Positions 1-10,858 of a DNA stretch of 22,459 nt are shown here, piece after piece. This DNA is from Saccoglossus kowalevskii (taxonomy: Eukaryota > Hemichordata > Enteropneusta > Harrimaniidae), in contig NW_003128116.1 in the NCBI RefSeq assembly GCF_000003605.2, positions 1-22,459 on the forward strand, given 5' to 3'. The position numbers and the translations under genes were made by a program. Within the stretch, counting starts at the first letter, position 1, and every line of letters starts with the position of its first letter. The notes beneath the pieces are model-generated. The model did not search any database, was not told where the DNA came from, and saw only the letters and a program-made list of their open reading frames with translations.

Positions 1-287
1 AGTCATGTATTGGCAATAGAGGCGGCAGGGTCATGGGGCTTGACATTGATTATAGACTTTGTCAAGTCTGTGACATGATGGAAGTAGAGGATGAATATCA
101 TTTCATTATGATATGTCCTCTGTATGAGATGCTTAGAAAGCGGCTCATTCCCATTTGGTCTTATACAAATCCATCTGTAAATAAATTTTATTCTTTAATG
201 TCATGTAATTCATTTGAAATTATTAGTAACTTAGCTGTTTTTATACAAAATGCATTAAAGTTGAGACAAGATGTACTTGACCTTTGA
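1..287 (+). pseudogene. C-terminal fragment of a LINE reverse transcriptase, probably frameshifted
   Basis: Reading from 3 in the frame that ends at the 285-287 stop gives the tail of a reverse-transcriptase polyprotein. Counting from the Met at 33, residues C10, C13, H23 and C28 form a C-x2-C-x9-H-x4-C zinc knuckle, with EDEYHF at 19-24 and CPLY at 28-31. A helical tail follows, ending in an FIQNALKLR-like stretch. This is the usual layout after the RT domain in many invertebrate LINEs; such tails are thought to bind template RNA or target DNA. The Met at 33 is not a real start, because the frame is open to the window edge. In frame 1, bases 1-21 read SHVLAIE, the conserved lead-in that in relatives runs into a Gly-Arg pair. 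Here that Gly-Arg lies in frame 3 from 24, so one base appears to be missing around 22-24. The copy is therefore probably dead. Confidence 0.7.
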
Positions 288-347
288 CCAAAGATTTGTT
301 GCATCAGTATTGTAATAAGCAAAAGGGGCCAGTGGCCTATAAGAGCA

Positions 348-353
348 AATAAA
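348..353 (+). promoter_or_regulatory. AATAAA polyadenylation signal of the LINE
   Basis: A canonical AATAAA hexamer lies 61 bp after the stop codon, on the LINE sense strand, within an A-rich stretch. Its position suits 3' end formation of the LINE transcript just before the satellite begins. It is the only obvious plus-strand AATAAA in a 3' UTR context in the window. Confidence 0.6.
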
Positions 354-354
354 A

Positions 355-371
355 TACATATATATTATGTA
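355..371. repeat. AT-rich inverted repeat at the LINE tail
   Basis: A perfect 6-bp inverted repeat (TACATA / TATGTA) with a 5-base TATAT loop sits directly after the poly(A) hexamer. It may be a remnant of the LINE's 3' tail repeat or chance in AT-rich DNA. Confidence 0.35.
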
Positions 372-378
372 CGCAGAA

Positions 379-1610
379 ACCCATCCAACATTTATGATGA
401 TTGGCAGGTTCCCATCTACCATTTATTGTGATTGGCAGGTTCCCAAGCAACATTTATTGTGATTGGTAGGTTCCCATGCAACATTTATTGTGATTGGTAG
501 GTTCCCATGCAACATTTATTGTGATTGGCAGGTTCCCATGCTACATTTATTGTGATTAGCAGGTTCCCATGCAACATTTATTGTGACTGGCAGGTTCCCA
601 TGCAACATTTATTGTGATTGGCAGGGACCCATGCAACATTTATTGTGATTGGCAGGTTCCCATGCAACATTTATTGTGATTGGCAGGTTCCCATGCAACA
701 TTTATTGTGATTGGCAGGTTCCCATGCAAAATTTATTGTGATTGGCAGGTTCCCATGCAACATTTATTGTGATTGGCAGGGACCCATGCAACGTTTATTG
801 TGATTGGCAGGTTCCCATGCAACATTTATTGTGATTGGCAGGTTCCCAGGCAACATTTATTGTCATTGGCAGGTTCCCATGCAACATTTATTGTCATTGG
901 CAGATTCCCATGCAACATTTATTGTGATTGGCAGGTTCCCATGCAACATTTATTGTGATTGGCAGGTTCCCATGCAACATTTATTGTGATTGGCAGGTTC
1001 CCAGGCAACATTTATTGTCATTGGCAGGTTCCCATGCAATATTTATTGTCATTGGCAGATTCCCATGCAACATTTATTGTGATTGGCAGGTTCCCATGCA
1101 ACATTTATTGTGATTGGCAGATTCCCATGCAACATTTATTGTGATTAGCAGGTTCCCATGCAACGTTTATTGTGATTGGCAGGTTCCCAGGCAACATTTA
1201 TTGTGATTGGCAGGTTCCCATGCAACGTTTATTGTGATTGGCAGGTTCCCATGCAACATTTATTGTGATTGGCAGGTTCCCATGCAACATTTATTGTGAT
1301 TGGCAGGTTCCCATGCAACATTTATTGAGATTGGTATGTTCCCATGCAATATTCATTGTGATTGGCAGGTTCCCATGCAACATTTATTGTGATTGGCAGG
1401 TTCCCATGCAAAATTTATTGTGATTGGCAGGTTACCATGCAACATTTATTGTGATTGGCAGGGACCCATGCAACATTTATTGTGATTGGCAGGTTCCCAT
1501 GCAACATTTATTGTGATTGGCAGGTTCCCAGGCAACATTTATTGTCATTGGTAGGTTCCCATGCAACATTTATTGTCATTGGCAGATTCCCATGCAACAT
1601 TTATTGTGAT
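379..1610 (+). repeat. Left edge and first stretch of the array
   Basis: The first two units (about 379-430) are the most degenerate of the ordinary type (CATCCAAC, CATCTACC, ATGATGATT), as expected at an array edge where homogenisation is weak. A signature of two GGTAGG units, a GCTACATTT unit and a GACTGGC unit follows at about 465-600. Further on are GGGACC units (near 624, 778 and 1460), the AGGCAAC / GTCATT / GTCATT-AGATTCC three-unit cassette (847-910, again from 1012), and an E-like pair (GAGATTGGTATG then AATATTCATTG, about 1327-1358). No gene is present. Confidence 0.85.
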
Positions 1611-1810
1611 TGAAAGGTTCCTATGCAACATTTATGGTGATTTGTAGGTTACTATGCAACATTTTTTGTGATTGGCAGGTTCATATGCAACATTCATGGT
1701 GATTGGTACGTTACTATGCAATATTTATGGTGATTGGCAGTTTCCCACACACCATTTATTGTGATTGGCTGGTAGCCATGCAACATTTAGTGCGATTGGT
1801 AGAACCCTAT
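1611..1810 (+). repeat. V block, 5'-truncated copy 1
   Basis: Diverged units GAAAGGTTCCTATG, TTTGTAGGTTACTATG, TTCATATGCAACATTCATGG, TTGGTACGTTACTATGC (anchor 1703), the CACACACC unit, TAGCCATGCAACATTTAGTGCG and TAGAACCCTATGC appear in the canonical V order. The first unit with ATTCGGAATTT is missing, and the block follows directly on an AGATTCCC unit. There is no D1 half upstream. Confidence 0.85.
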
Positions 1811-3994
1811 GCAACATTTATTGTGATTGGCAGGTTCCCATGCAACATTTATTGTGATTGGCAGGTTCCCAGGCAACATTTATTGTGATTAGCAGGTTCC
1901 CATGCAACGTTTATTGTGATTGGCAGGTTCCCAGGCAACATTTATTGTGATTGGCAGGTTCCCAGGCAACATTTATTGTGATTGGCAGGTTCCCATGCAA
2001 CGTTTATTGTGATTGGCAGGTTCCCATGCAACATTTATTGTGATTGGCAGGTTCCCATGCAACATTTATTGTGATTGGCAGGTTCCCATGCAACATTTAT
2101 TGTGATTGGCAGGTTCCCAGGCAACATTTATTGTGATTGGCAGGTTCCCATGCAACATTTATTGTGATTGGCAGGTTCCCATGCAACATTTATTGTGATT
2201 GGCAGGTTCCCATGCAACATTTATTGTGATTGGCAGGTTCCCATGCAAAATTTATTGTGATTGGCAGGTTCCCATGGAACATTTTTTGTGATTGGCAGGT
2301 TCCCATGCAACATTTATTGAGATTGGTATGTTCCCATGCAATATTCATTGTGATTGGCAGGTTCCCATGCAACATTTATTGTCATTGGTAGGTTCCCATG
2401 CAACATTTATTGTGATTGGCAGGTTCCCATGCAACATTTATTGTGATTGGCAGGTTCCCATGCAACATTTATTGTGATTGGCAGGTTCCCATGCAACATT
2501 TATTGTGATTGGCAGGTTCCCATGCAACATTTATTGTGATTGGCAGGGACCCATGCAACGTTTATTGTGATTGGCAGGTTCCCATGCAACATTTATTGTG
2601 ATTGGCAGGTTCCCAGGCAACATTTATTGTCATTGGCAGGTTCCCATGCAACATTTATTGTCATTGGCAGATTCCCATGCAACATTTATTGTGATTGGCA
2701 GGTTCCCATGCAACATTTATTGTGATTGGCAGGTTCCCATGCAACATTTATTGTGATTGGCAGGTTCCCAGGCAACATTTATTGTCATTGGCAGGTTCCC
2801 ATGCAATATTTATTGTCATTGGCAGATTCCCATGCAACATTTATTGTGATTGGCAGGTTCCCATGCAACATTTATTGTGATTGGCAGATTCCCATGCAAC
2901 ATTTATTGTGATTAGCAGGTTCCCATGCAACGTTTATTGTGATTGGCAGGTTCCCAGGCAACATTTATTGTGATTGGCAGGTTCCCATGCAACGTTTATT
3001 GTGATTGGCAGGTTCCCATGCAACATTTATTGTGATTGGCAGGTTCCCATGCAACATTTATTGTGATTGGCAGGTTCCCATGCAACGTTTATTGTGATTG
3101 GCAGGTTCCCAGGCAACATTTATTGTGAATGGCAGGTTCCCATGCAACATTTATTGAGATTGGTATGTTCCCATGCAATATTCATTGTGATTGGCAGGTT
3201 CCCATGCAACATTTATTGTGATTGGCAGGTTCCCATGCAAAATTTATTGTGATTGGCAGGTTCCCATGCAACATTTATTGTGATTGGCAGGGACCCATGC
3301 AACATTTATTGTGATTGGCAGGTTCCCATGCAACATTTATTGTGATTGGCAGGTTCCCAGGCAACATTTATTGTCATTGGTAGGTTCCCATGCAACATTT
3401 ATTGTCATTGGCAGATTCCCATGCAACATTTATTGTGATTGGCAGATTCCCATGCAACATTTATTGTGATTGGCAGGTTCCCATGCAAAATTTATTGTGA
3501 TTGGCAGGTTCCCATGCAACATTTATTGTGATTGGCAGGGACCCATGCAACATTTATTGTGATTGGCAGGTTCCCATGCAACATTTATTGTGATTGGCAG
3601 GTTCCCATGCAACATTTATTGTGATTGGCAGGTTCCCAGGCAACATTTATTGTCATTGGCAGGTTCCCATGCAACATTTATTGTCATTGGCAGATTCCCA
3701 TGCAACATTTATTGTGATTGGCAGGTTCCCATGCAACATTTATTGTGATTGGCAGGTTCCCATGCAAAATTTATTGTGATTGGCAGGTTCCCATGCAACA
3801 TTTATTGTGATTGGCAGGGACCCATGCAAAATTTATTGTGATTGGCAGGTTCCCATGCAACATTTATTGTGATTGGCAGGTTCCCAGGCAACATTTATTG
3901 TCATTGGCAGGTTCCCATGCAACATTTATTGTCATTAGCAGGTTCCCATGCAACATTTATTGAGATTGGTATGTTCCCATGCAACATTTATTAT
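1811..3994 (+). repeat. Ordinary array between V copy 1 and D copy 1
   Basis: About 70 ordinary units. An E-like pair with a CCATGGAAC unit just before it lies at about 2270-2353. The stretch 2540-3082 repeats 773-1315 at an offset of 1767 bp (57 units). An E cassette is at 3084-3187. GGGACC units recur near 2545, 3290, 3538 and 3818. From 3284 the order of markers matches 19520 onward (offset 16,236). No gene is present. Confidence 0.85.
3084..3187 (+). repeat. E cassette
   Basis: Four adjacent units carry linked variants in the order AACGTTTATTG, CCAGGCAAC with GTGAATGGC, GAGATTGGTATG, AATATTCATTG. The same four-unit haplotype recurs at seven other places with nearly identical sequence, so it is a higher-order element and not independent mutation. 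Confidence 0.8.
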
Positions 3995-4507
3995 GACTGT
4001 CGGAATCATATGCAACATTTATTGTGATTGGCAAGTCCCCATGCAACATTTATTGTGACTGTCGGAATCATATGCAACATTTATTGTGATTGGCAGGTAC
4101 TCATACAACATTTATTGTGATTGGCAGGTACTCATACAACATTTATTGTCATTGGCAGGTTCTCATGCAACATTTATTGTGATTGGCAGGTTCCCAAGCA
4201 ACATTTATTGTGATTGGCAGGGACCCATGCAACATTTATTGTGATTGGCAGGTTCCCATTCGGAATTTATTGCGATTAACAGGTTCCCATGCAACATTTT
4301 TTGTGATTGAAAGGTTCCTATGCAACATTTATGGTGATTTGTAGGTTACTATGCAACATTTTTTGTGATTGGCAGGTTCATATGCAACATTCATGGTGAT
4401 TGGTACGTTACTATGCAACATTTATGGTGATTGGCTGCTTCCCACACACCATTTATTGTGATTGGCAGGTAGCCATGCAACATTTAGTGCGATTGGTAGA
4501 ACCCTAT
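3995..4507 (+). repeat. D block copy 1 (D1 + V), one unit short
   Basis: The D1 half (GACTGTCGGAATCATATG twice, GGTACTCATACAAC twice, GTTCTCATGC, TTCCCAAGC) spans 3995-4198 and the V half 4258-4507. D1 to V distance is 263 bp here against 294 bp in most copies, so one 31-bp unit next to the GGGACC unit has been lost. Confidence 0.9.
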
Positions 4508-5017
4508 GCAACATTTATTGTGATTGGCAGGTTCCCATGCAACATTTATTGTGATTGGCAGGTTCCCATGCAACGTTTATTGTGATTGGCAGGTTCCCAG
4601 GCAACATTTATTGTGATTGGCAGGTTCCCATGCAACGTTTATTGTGATTGGCAGGTTCCCATGCAACATTTATTGTGATTGGCAGGTTCCCATGCAACAT
4701 TTATTGTGATTGGCAGGTTCCCATGCAACGTTTATTGTGATTGGCAGGTTCCCAGGCAACATTTATTGTGAATGGCAGGTTCCCATGCAACATTTATTGA
4801 GATTGGTATGTTCCCATGCAATATTCATTGTGATTGGCAGGTTCCCATGCAACATTTATTGTGATTGGCAGGTTCCCATGCAAAATTTATTGTGATTGGC
4901 AGGTTACCATGCAACATTTATTGTGATTGGCAGGTCGCCATGCAACATTTATTGTGATTGGCAGGTTCCCATGCAACATTTATTGTGATTGGCAGGTTCC
5001 CATGCAACATTTATTAT
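4508..5017 (+). repeat. Ordinary array with E cassette at 4727-4830
   Basis: About 16 units. The E cassette starts 327 bp after the V anchor at 4400. A GGTCGCC unit lies near 4934; the same unit recurs after the E cassettes near 10448 and 13672, marking these as related segments. Confidence 0.8.
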
Positions 5018-5561
5018 GACTGTCGGAATCATATGCAACATTTCTTGTGATTGGCAAGTCCCCATGCAACATTTATTGTGACTGTCGGAATCATATGCAA
5101 CATTTATTGTGATTGGCAGGTACTCATACAACATTTATTGTGATTGGCAGGTACTCATACAACATTTATTGTCATTGGCAGGTTCTCATGCAACATTTAT
5201 TGTGATTGGCAGGTTCCCAAGCAACATTTATTGTGATTGGCAGGGACCCATGCAACATTTATTGTGATTGGCAGGTTCCCATGCAACATTTATTGTGATT
5301 GGCAGGTTCCCATTCGGAATTTATTGCGATTAACAGGTTCCCATGCAACATTTTTTGTGATTGAAAGGTTCCTATGCAACATTTATGGTGATTTGTAGGT
5401 TACTATGCAACATTTTTTGTGATTGAAAGGTTCATATGCAACATTCATGGTGATTGGTACGTTACTATGCAACATTTATGGTGATTGGCTGCTTCCCACA
5501 CACCATTTATTGTGATTGGCAGGTAGCCATGCAACATTTAGTGCGATTGGTAGAACCCTAT
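5018..5561 (+). repeat. D block copy 2 (complete, 544 bp)
   Basis: Full D1 (5018-5221) and V (5312-5561) halves. Private variants are an ACATTTCTTG unit near 5040 and GAAAGGTTCATATG in place of GGCAGGTTCATATG near 5425. The V anchor is at 5454, exactly 34 units after that of copy 1. Confidence 0.9.
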
Positions 5562-8116
5562 GCAACATTTATTGTGATTGGCAGGTTCCCATGCAACATT
5601 TATTGTGATTGGCAGGTTCCCAGGCAACATTTATTGTGATTAGCAGGTTCCCATGCAACGTTTATTGTGATTGGCAGGTTCCCAGGCAACATTTATTGTG
5701 ATTGGCAGGTTCCCATGCAACGTTTATTGTGATTGGCAGGTTCCCATGCAACATTTATTGTGATTGGCAGGTTCCCATGCAACATTTATTGTGATTGGCA
5801 GGTTCCCATGCAACATTTATTGTGATTGGCAGGTTCCCATGCAACATTTATTGTGATTGGCAGGGACCCATGCAACATTTATTGTGATTGGCAGGTTCCC
5901 ATGCAACATTTATTGTGATTAGCAGGTTCCCATGCAACGTTTATTGTGATTGGCAGGTTCCCAGGCAACATTTATTGTGATTGGCAGGTTCCCATGCAAC
6001 GTTTATTGTGATTGGCAGGTTCCCATGCAACATTTATTGTGATTGGCAGGTTCCCATGCAACATTTATTGTGATTGGCAGGTTCCCATGCAACGTTTATT
6101 GTGATTGGCAGGTTCCCAGGCAACATTTATTGTGAATGGCAGGTTCCCATGCAACATTTATTGAGATTGGTATGTTCCCATGCAATATTCATTGTGATTG
6201 GCAGGTTCCCATGCAACATTTATTGTGATTGGCAGGTTCCCATGCAAAATTTATTGTGATTGGCAGGTTCCCATGCAACATTTATTGTGATTGGCAGGGA
6301 CCCATGCAACATTTATTGTGATTGGCAGGTTCCCATGCAACATTTATTGTGATTGGCAGGTTCCCAGGCAACATTTATTGTCATTGGCAGGTTCCCATGC
6401 AACATTTATTGTCATTGGCAGATTCCCATGCAACATTTATTGTGATTGGCAGGTTCCCATGCAACATTTATTGTGATTGGCAGGTTCCCAAGCAACATTT
6501 ATTGTGATTGGCAGGTTCCCATGCAACATTTATTGTGATTGGCAGATTCCCATGCAACATTTATTGTGATTGGCAGGTTCCCATGCAACATTTATTGTCA
6601 TTGGCAGATTCCCATGCAACATTTATTGTGATTGGTAGGTTCCCATGCAACATTTATTGTGATTGGTAGGTTCCCATGCAACATTTATTGTGATTGGCAG
6701 GTTCCCATGCTACATTTATTGTGATTGGCAGTTCCCATGCAACATTTATTGTGACTGGCAGGTTCCCATGCAACATTTATTGTGATTGGCAGATTCCCAT
6801 GCAACATTTATTGTCATTGGCAGAATCCCATGCAACATTTATTGTCATTGGCAGATTCCCAGGCAACATTTATTGTCATTGGCAGGCTCCCATGCAACAT
6901 TTATTGTGATTGGCAGATTCCCAGGCAACATTTATTGTCATTGGCAGGTTCCCATGCAACATTTATTGTCATTGGCAGGTTCCCATGCAACATTTATTGT
7001 GATTGGCAGATTCCCATGCAACATTTATTGTCATTGGCAGGTTCCCATGCAACATTTATTGTGATTGGCAGGTTCCCATGCAACGTTTATTGTGATTGGT
7101 AGGTTCCCATGCAACATTTATTGTGATTGGCAGGTTCCCATGCAACATTTATTGTGATTGGCAGATTCCCATGCAACATTTATTGTGATTGGCAGATTCC
7201 CATGCAACATTTATTGTGATTGGCAGGTTCCCATGCAACATTTATTGTGATTGGCAGATTCCCATGCAACATTTATTGTCATTGGCAGGTTCCCATGCAA
7301 CATTTATTGTGATTGGCAGATTCCCATGCAACATTTATTGTGATTGGCAGATTCCCATGCAACATTTATTGTCATTGGCAGGTTCCCATGCAACATTTAT
7401 TGTGATTGGCAGGTTCCCATGCAACATTTATTGTGATTGGCAGATTCCCATGCAACATTTATTGTGATTGGCAGGTTCCCATGCAACATTTATTGTGATT
7501 AGCAGGTTCCCATGCAACGTTTATTGTGATTGGCAGGTTCCCAGGCAACATTTATTGTGATTGGCAGGTTCCCATGCAACATTTATTGTGATTGGCAGGT
7601 TCCCATGGAACATTTTTTGTGATTGGCAGGTTCCCATGCAACATTTATTGAGATTGGTATGTTCCCATGCAATATTCATTGTGATTGGCAGGTTCCCATG
7701 CAACATTTATTGTCATTGGCAGATTCCCATGCAACATTTATTGTGATTGGCAGGTTCCCATGCAACATTTATTGTGATTGGCAGGTTCCCATGCAAAATT
7801 TATTGTGATTGGCAGGTTCCCATGCAACATTTATTGTGATTGGTAGGGACCCATGCAACATTTATTGTGATTGGCAGGTTCCCAGGCAACATTTATTGTG
7901 ATTGGCAGGTTCCCATGCAACATTTACTGTGATTGGCAGGTTCCCAGGCAACATTTATTGTGATTGGCAGGTTCCCATGCAACATTTATTGTGATTGGCA
8001 GGTTCCCAGGCAACATTTATTGTCATTGGCAGGTTCCCATGCAACATTTATTGTCATTAGCAGGTTCCCATGCAACATTTATTGAGATTGGTATGTTCCC
8101 ATGCAACATTTATTAT
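5562..8116 (+). repeat. Longest stretch without a D block
   Basis: About 82 units. An E cassette is at 6091-6194. The left-edge signature (two GGTAGG units, GCTACATTT, GACTGGC) reappears at about 6632-6775, exactly 199 units from its first occurrence. From about 6536 to 7465 the array is dominated by AGATTCCC and GTCATT units and lacks D, V and GGGACC variants. A CCATGGAAC plus E-like pair near 7607-7685 matches 2270-2353. A single-base loss in GGCAGTTCCC (about 6729-6731) is the only indel. No gene is present. Confidence 0.85.
6091..6194 (+). repeat. E cassette
   Basis: Same four linked variants as at 3084-3187. It lies 637 bp after its V anchor (5454), farther than the 327-389 bp seen at most other copies. 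Confidence 0.8.
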
Positions 8117-8660
8117 GACTGTCGGAATCATATGCAACATTTATTGTGATTGGCAAGTCCCCATGCAACATTTATTGTGACTGTCGGAATCATATGCAAC
8201 ATTTATTGTGATTGGCAGGTACTCATACAACATTTATTGTGATTGGCAGGTATTCATACAACATTTATTGTCATTGGCAGGTTCTCATGCAACATTTATT
8301 GTGATTGGCAGGTTCCCAAGCAACATTTATTGTGATTGACAGGGACCCATGCAACATTTATTGTGATTGGCAGGTTCCCATGCAACATTTATTGTGATTG
8401 GCAGACTCCCATTCGGAATTTATTGCGATTAACAGGTTCCCATGCAACATTTTTTGTGATTGAAAGGTTCCTATGCAACATTTATGGTGATTTGTAGGTT
8501 ACTATGCAACATTTTTTGTGATTGGCAGGTTCATATGCAACATTCATGGTGATTGGTACGTTACTATGCAACATTTATGGTGATTGGCAGGTTCCCACAC
8601 ACCATTTATTGTGATTGGCAGGTAGCCATGCAACATTTAGTGCGATTGGTAGAACCCTAT
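8117..8660 (+). repeat. D block copy 3 (complete)
   Basis: D1 at 8117-8320 and V at 8411-8660. Private or shared markers are GGTATTCATAC in D1, GATTGACAGGGACC, and GCAGACTCCCATTCGG at the start of V. All three recur in the copy at 15088, which sits at a constant offset of 6971 bp. Confidence 0.9.
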
Positions 8661-9478
8661 ACAACATTTATTGTGATTGGCAGGTTCCCATTCGGAATTT
8701 GTTGCGATTAACAGGTTCCCATGCAACATTTTTTGTGATTGGCAGGTTCCTATGCAACATTTATTGTGATTGGCAGGTTCCCATGCAACATTTATTGTGA
8801 TTGGCAGGGACCCATGCAACATTTATTGTGATTGGCAGGTTCCCATGCAACATTTATTGTGATTGGCAGGTTCCCAGGAAACATTTATTGTCATTGGCAG
8901 GTTCCCATGCAACATTTATTGTCATTAGCACGTTCCCATGCAACATTTATTGAGATTGGTATGTTCCCATGCAACATTTATTGACTGTCGGAATCATATG
9001 CAACATTTATTGTGATTGGCAGGTACTCATACAACATTTATTGTGATTGGCAGGTTCCCATGCAATATTTATTGTGATTGGCAGGTTCCCATGCAACATT
9101 TATTGTGATTAGCAGGTTCCCAAGCAACATTTATTGTGATTGGCAGGTTCCCATGCAACATTTATTGTGATTGGCAGGTTCCCATGCAACATTTATTGTG
9201 ATTAGCAGGTTCCCATGCAACATTTATTGTGATTGGCAGGTTCCCATGCAACATTTATTGTGATTGGCAGGGACCCATGCAACATTTATTGTGATTGGCA
9301 GGTTCCCATGCAACATTTATTGTGATTGGCAGGTTCCCATGCAACATTTATTGTGATTGGCAGGTTCCCATGCAACATTTATTGTGATTGGCAGGTTCCC
9401 ATGCAACATTTATTGTGATTGGCAGGTTCCCATGCAACATTTATTGTGATTGGTATGTTCCCATGCAACATTTATTAT
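8661..9478 (+). repeat. Array with broken V and D1 pieces, then near-pure consensus
   Basis: A V stub (ATTCGGAATTTGTTGCG and the next two units) occurs at about 8690-8752, immediately after the end of D copy 3. A shortened D1 piece lies at 8983-9124, with a 2-bp loss (TTATTGACTG for TTATTATGACTG). From about 9280 to 9445 the units are almost identical to the consensus, one of the most homogeneous runs in the window. Confidence 0.8.
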
Positions 9479-10021
9479 GACTGTCAGAATCATATGCAAC
9501 ATTTATTGTGATTGGCAAGTCCCCATGCAACATTTATTGTGACTGTCAGAATCATTGGCAACTTTTATTGTGATTGGCAGGTACTCATACAACATTTATT
9601 GTGATTGGCAGGTACTCATACAACATTTATTGTCATTGGCAGGTTCTCATGCAACATTTATTGTGATTGGCAGGTTCCCAAGCAACATTTATTGTGATTG
9701 ACAGGGACCCATGCAACATTTATTGTGATTGGCAGGGACCCATGCAACATTTATTGTGATTGGCAGGTTCCCATTCGGAATTTATTGCGATTACCAGGTT
9801 CCCATGCAACATTTTTTGTGATTGAAAGGTTCCTATGCAACATTTATGGTGATTTGTAGTTACTATGCAACATTTTTTGTGATTGACAGGTTCATATGCA
9901 ACATTCATGGTGATTGGTACGTTACTATGCAACATTTATGGTGATTGGCTGCTTCCCACACACCATTTATTGTGATTGGCAGGTAGCCATGCAACATTTA
10001 GTGCGATTGGTAGAACCCTAT
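9479..10021 (+). repeat. D block copy 4 (complete, with private changes)
   Basis: D1 (9479-9682) has CTGTCAG in place of CTGTCGG in both units, and ATTGGCAACTTTTATT in the second, so CpG is lost at this site twice. V (9773-10021) is one base shorter, through GTAGTTACT for GTAGGTTACT near 9860. Confidence 0.88.
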
Positions 10022-10608
10022 GCAACATTTATTGTGATTGGCAGGTTCCCATGCAACATTTATTGTGATTGGCAGGTTCCCATGCAACGTTTATTGTGAT
10101 TGGCAGGTTCCCAGGCAACATTTATTGTGATTGGCAGGTTCCCATGCAACGTTTATTGTGATTGGCAGGTTCCCATGCAACATTTATTGTGATTGGCAGG
10201 TTCCCATGCAACATTTATTGTGATTGGCAGGTTCCCATGCAACGTTTATTGTGATTGGCAGGTTCCCAGGCAACATTTATTGTGAATGGCAGGTTCCCAT
10301 GCAACATTTATTGAGATTGGTATGTTCCCATGCAATATTCATTGTGATTGGCAGGTTCCCACGCAACATTTATTGTGATTGGCAGGTTCCCATGCAAAAT
10401 TTATTGTGATTGGCAGGTTACCATGCAACATTTATTGTGATTGGCAGGTCGCCATGCAACATTTATTGTGATTGGCAGGTTCCCATGCAACATTTATTGT
10501 GATTGGCAGGTTCCCAGGCAACATTTATTGTCATTGGTAGGTTCCCATGCAACATTTATTGTGATTGGCAGGTTCCTATGCAACATTTATTGTGATTGGC
10601 AGGTTCCC
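10022..10608 (+). repeat. Ordinary array with E cassette at 10241-10344
   Basis: The E cassette starts 327 bp after the V anchor at 9914 and is followed by the GTTACC and GGTCGCC units. One E unit has CCCACGCAAC (near 10360) for CCCATGCAAC. With the flanking V blocks it makes a 27-unit (837 bp) V-E-V segment that resembles 13107-13975 and 17477-18376. Confidence 0.8.
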
Positions 10609-10858
10609 ATTCGGAATTTATTGCGATTAACAGGTTCCCATGCAACATTTTTTGTGATTGAAAGGTTCCTATGCAACATTTATGGTGATTTGTAGGTTAC
10701 TATGCAACATTTTTTGTGATTGGCAGGTTCATATGCAACATTCATGGTGATTGGTACGTTACTATGCAACATTTATGGTGATTGGCTGTTTCCCACACAC
10801 CATTTATTGTGATTGGCAGGTAGCCATGCAACATTTAGTGCGATTGGTAGAACCCTAT
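10609..10858 (+). repeat. V block without D1
   Basis: Complete V order from ATTCGGAATTT to TAGAACCCTAT, but upstream is an ordinary GTCATT-GGTAGG unit and a TTCCTATGC unit, not D1. Two other V-only copies (13833, 18234) share this left context, so this is a second, stable V-containing segment type. Confidence 0.88.

Larger units (their letters stand above)
1..378 (+). mobile_element. 3' end of a non-LTR (LINE-type) retrotransposon
   Basis: This is the only stretch not made of the 31-bp repeat. It contains the end of a reverse-transcriptase reading frame, a TGA stop at 285-287, a short AT-rich 3' UTR and an AATAAA hexamer at 348-353, in the order expected for the 3' end of a LINE. The 5' part lies outside the window, so the clade cannot be assigned. 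No poly(A) run, clear target-site duplication or tail microsatellite is visible. The right border is set where the first recognisable satellite unit begins (about 379), only ~25 bp after the AATAAA, which is where a LINE transcript would normally end. The assignment is firm as to class, and tentative as to family and exact boundary. Confidence 0.75.
288..378 (+). other. LINE 3' UTR and AT-rich tail
   Basis: This is non-coding sequence between the stop codon and the array. It holds a short GC stem (326-330 pairing with 334-338, including one G-T pair, loop AGT), the poly(A) hexamer at 348-353 and an AT-rich inverted repeat just after it (TACATA at 355-360 with TATGTA at 366-371). The LINE probably ends between 354 and 378. 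Whether the stems matter for retrotransposition is unknown. Confidence 0.5.

Noticed and set aside
296-304. Origin of the unit from the LINE 3' UTR (shared TGTTGCAT)
   Set aside because: Only eight bases match the reverse strand of the unit, with no similarity on either side, so chance is sufficient.
461-545. Bacterial or phage replication iterons
   Set aside because: Regular direct repeats can suggest iterons, but the copy number, extent and adjacent eukaryotic LINE with AATAAA signal argue for a eukaryotic satellite.
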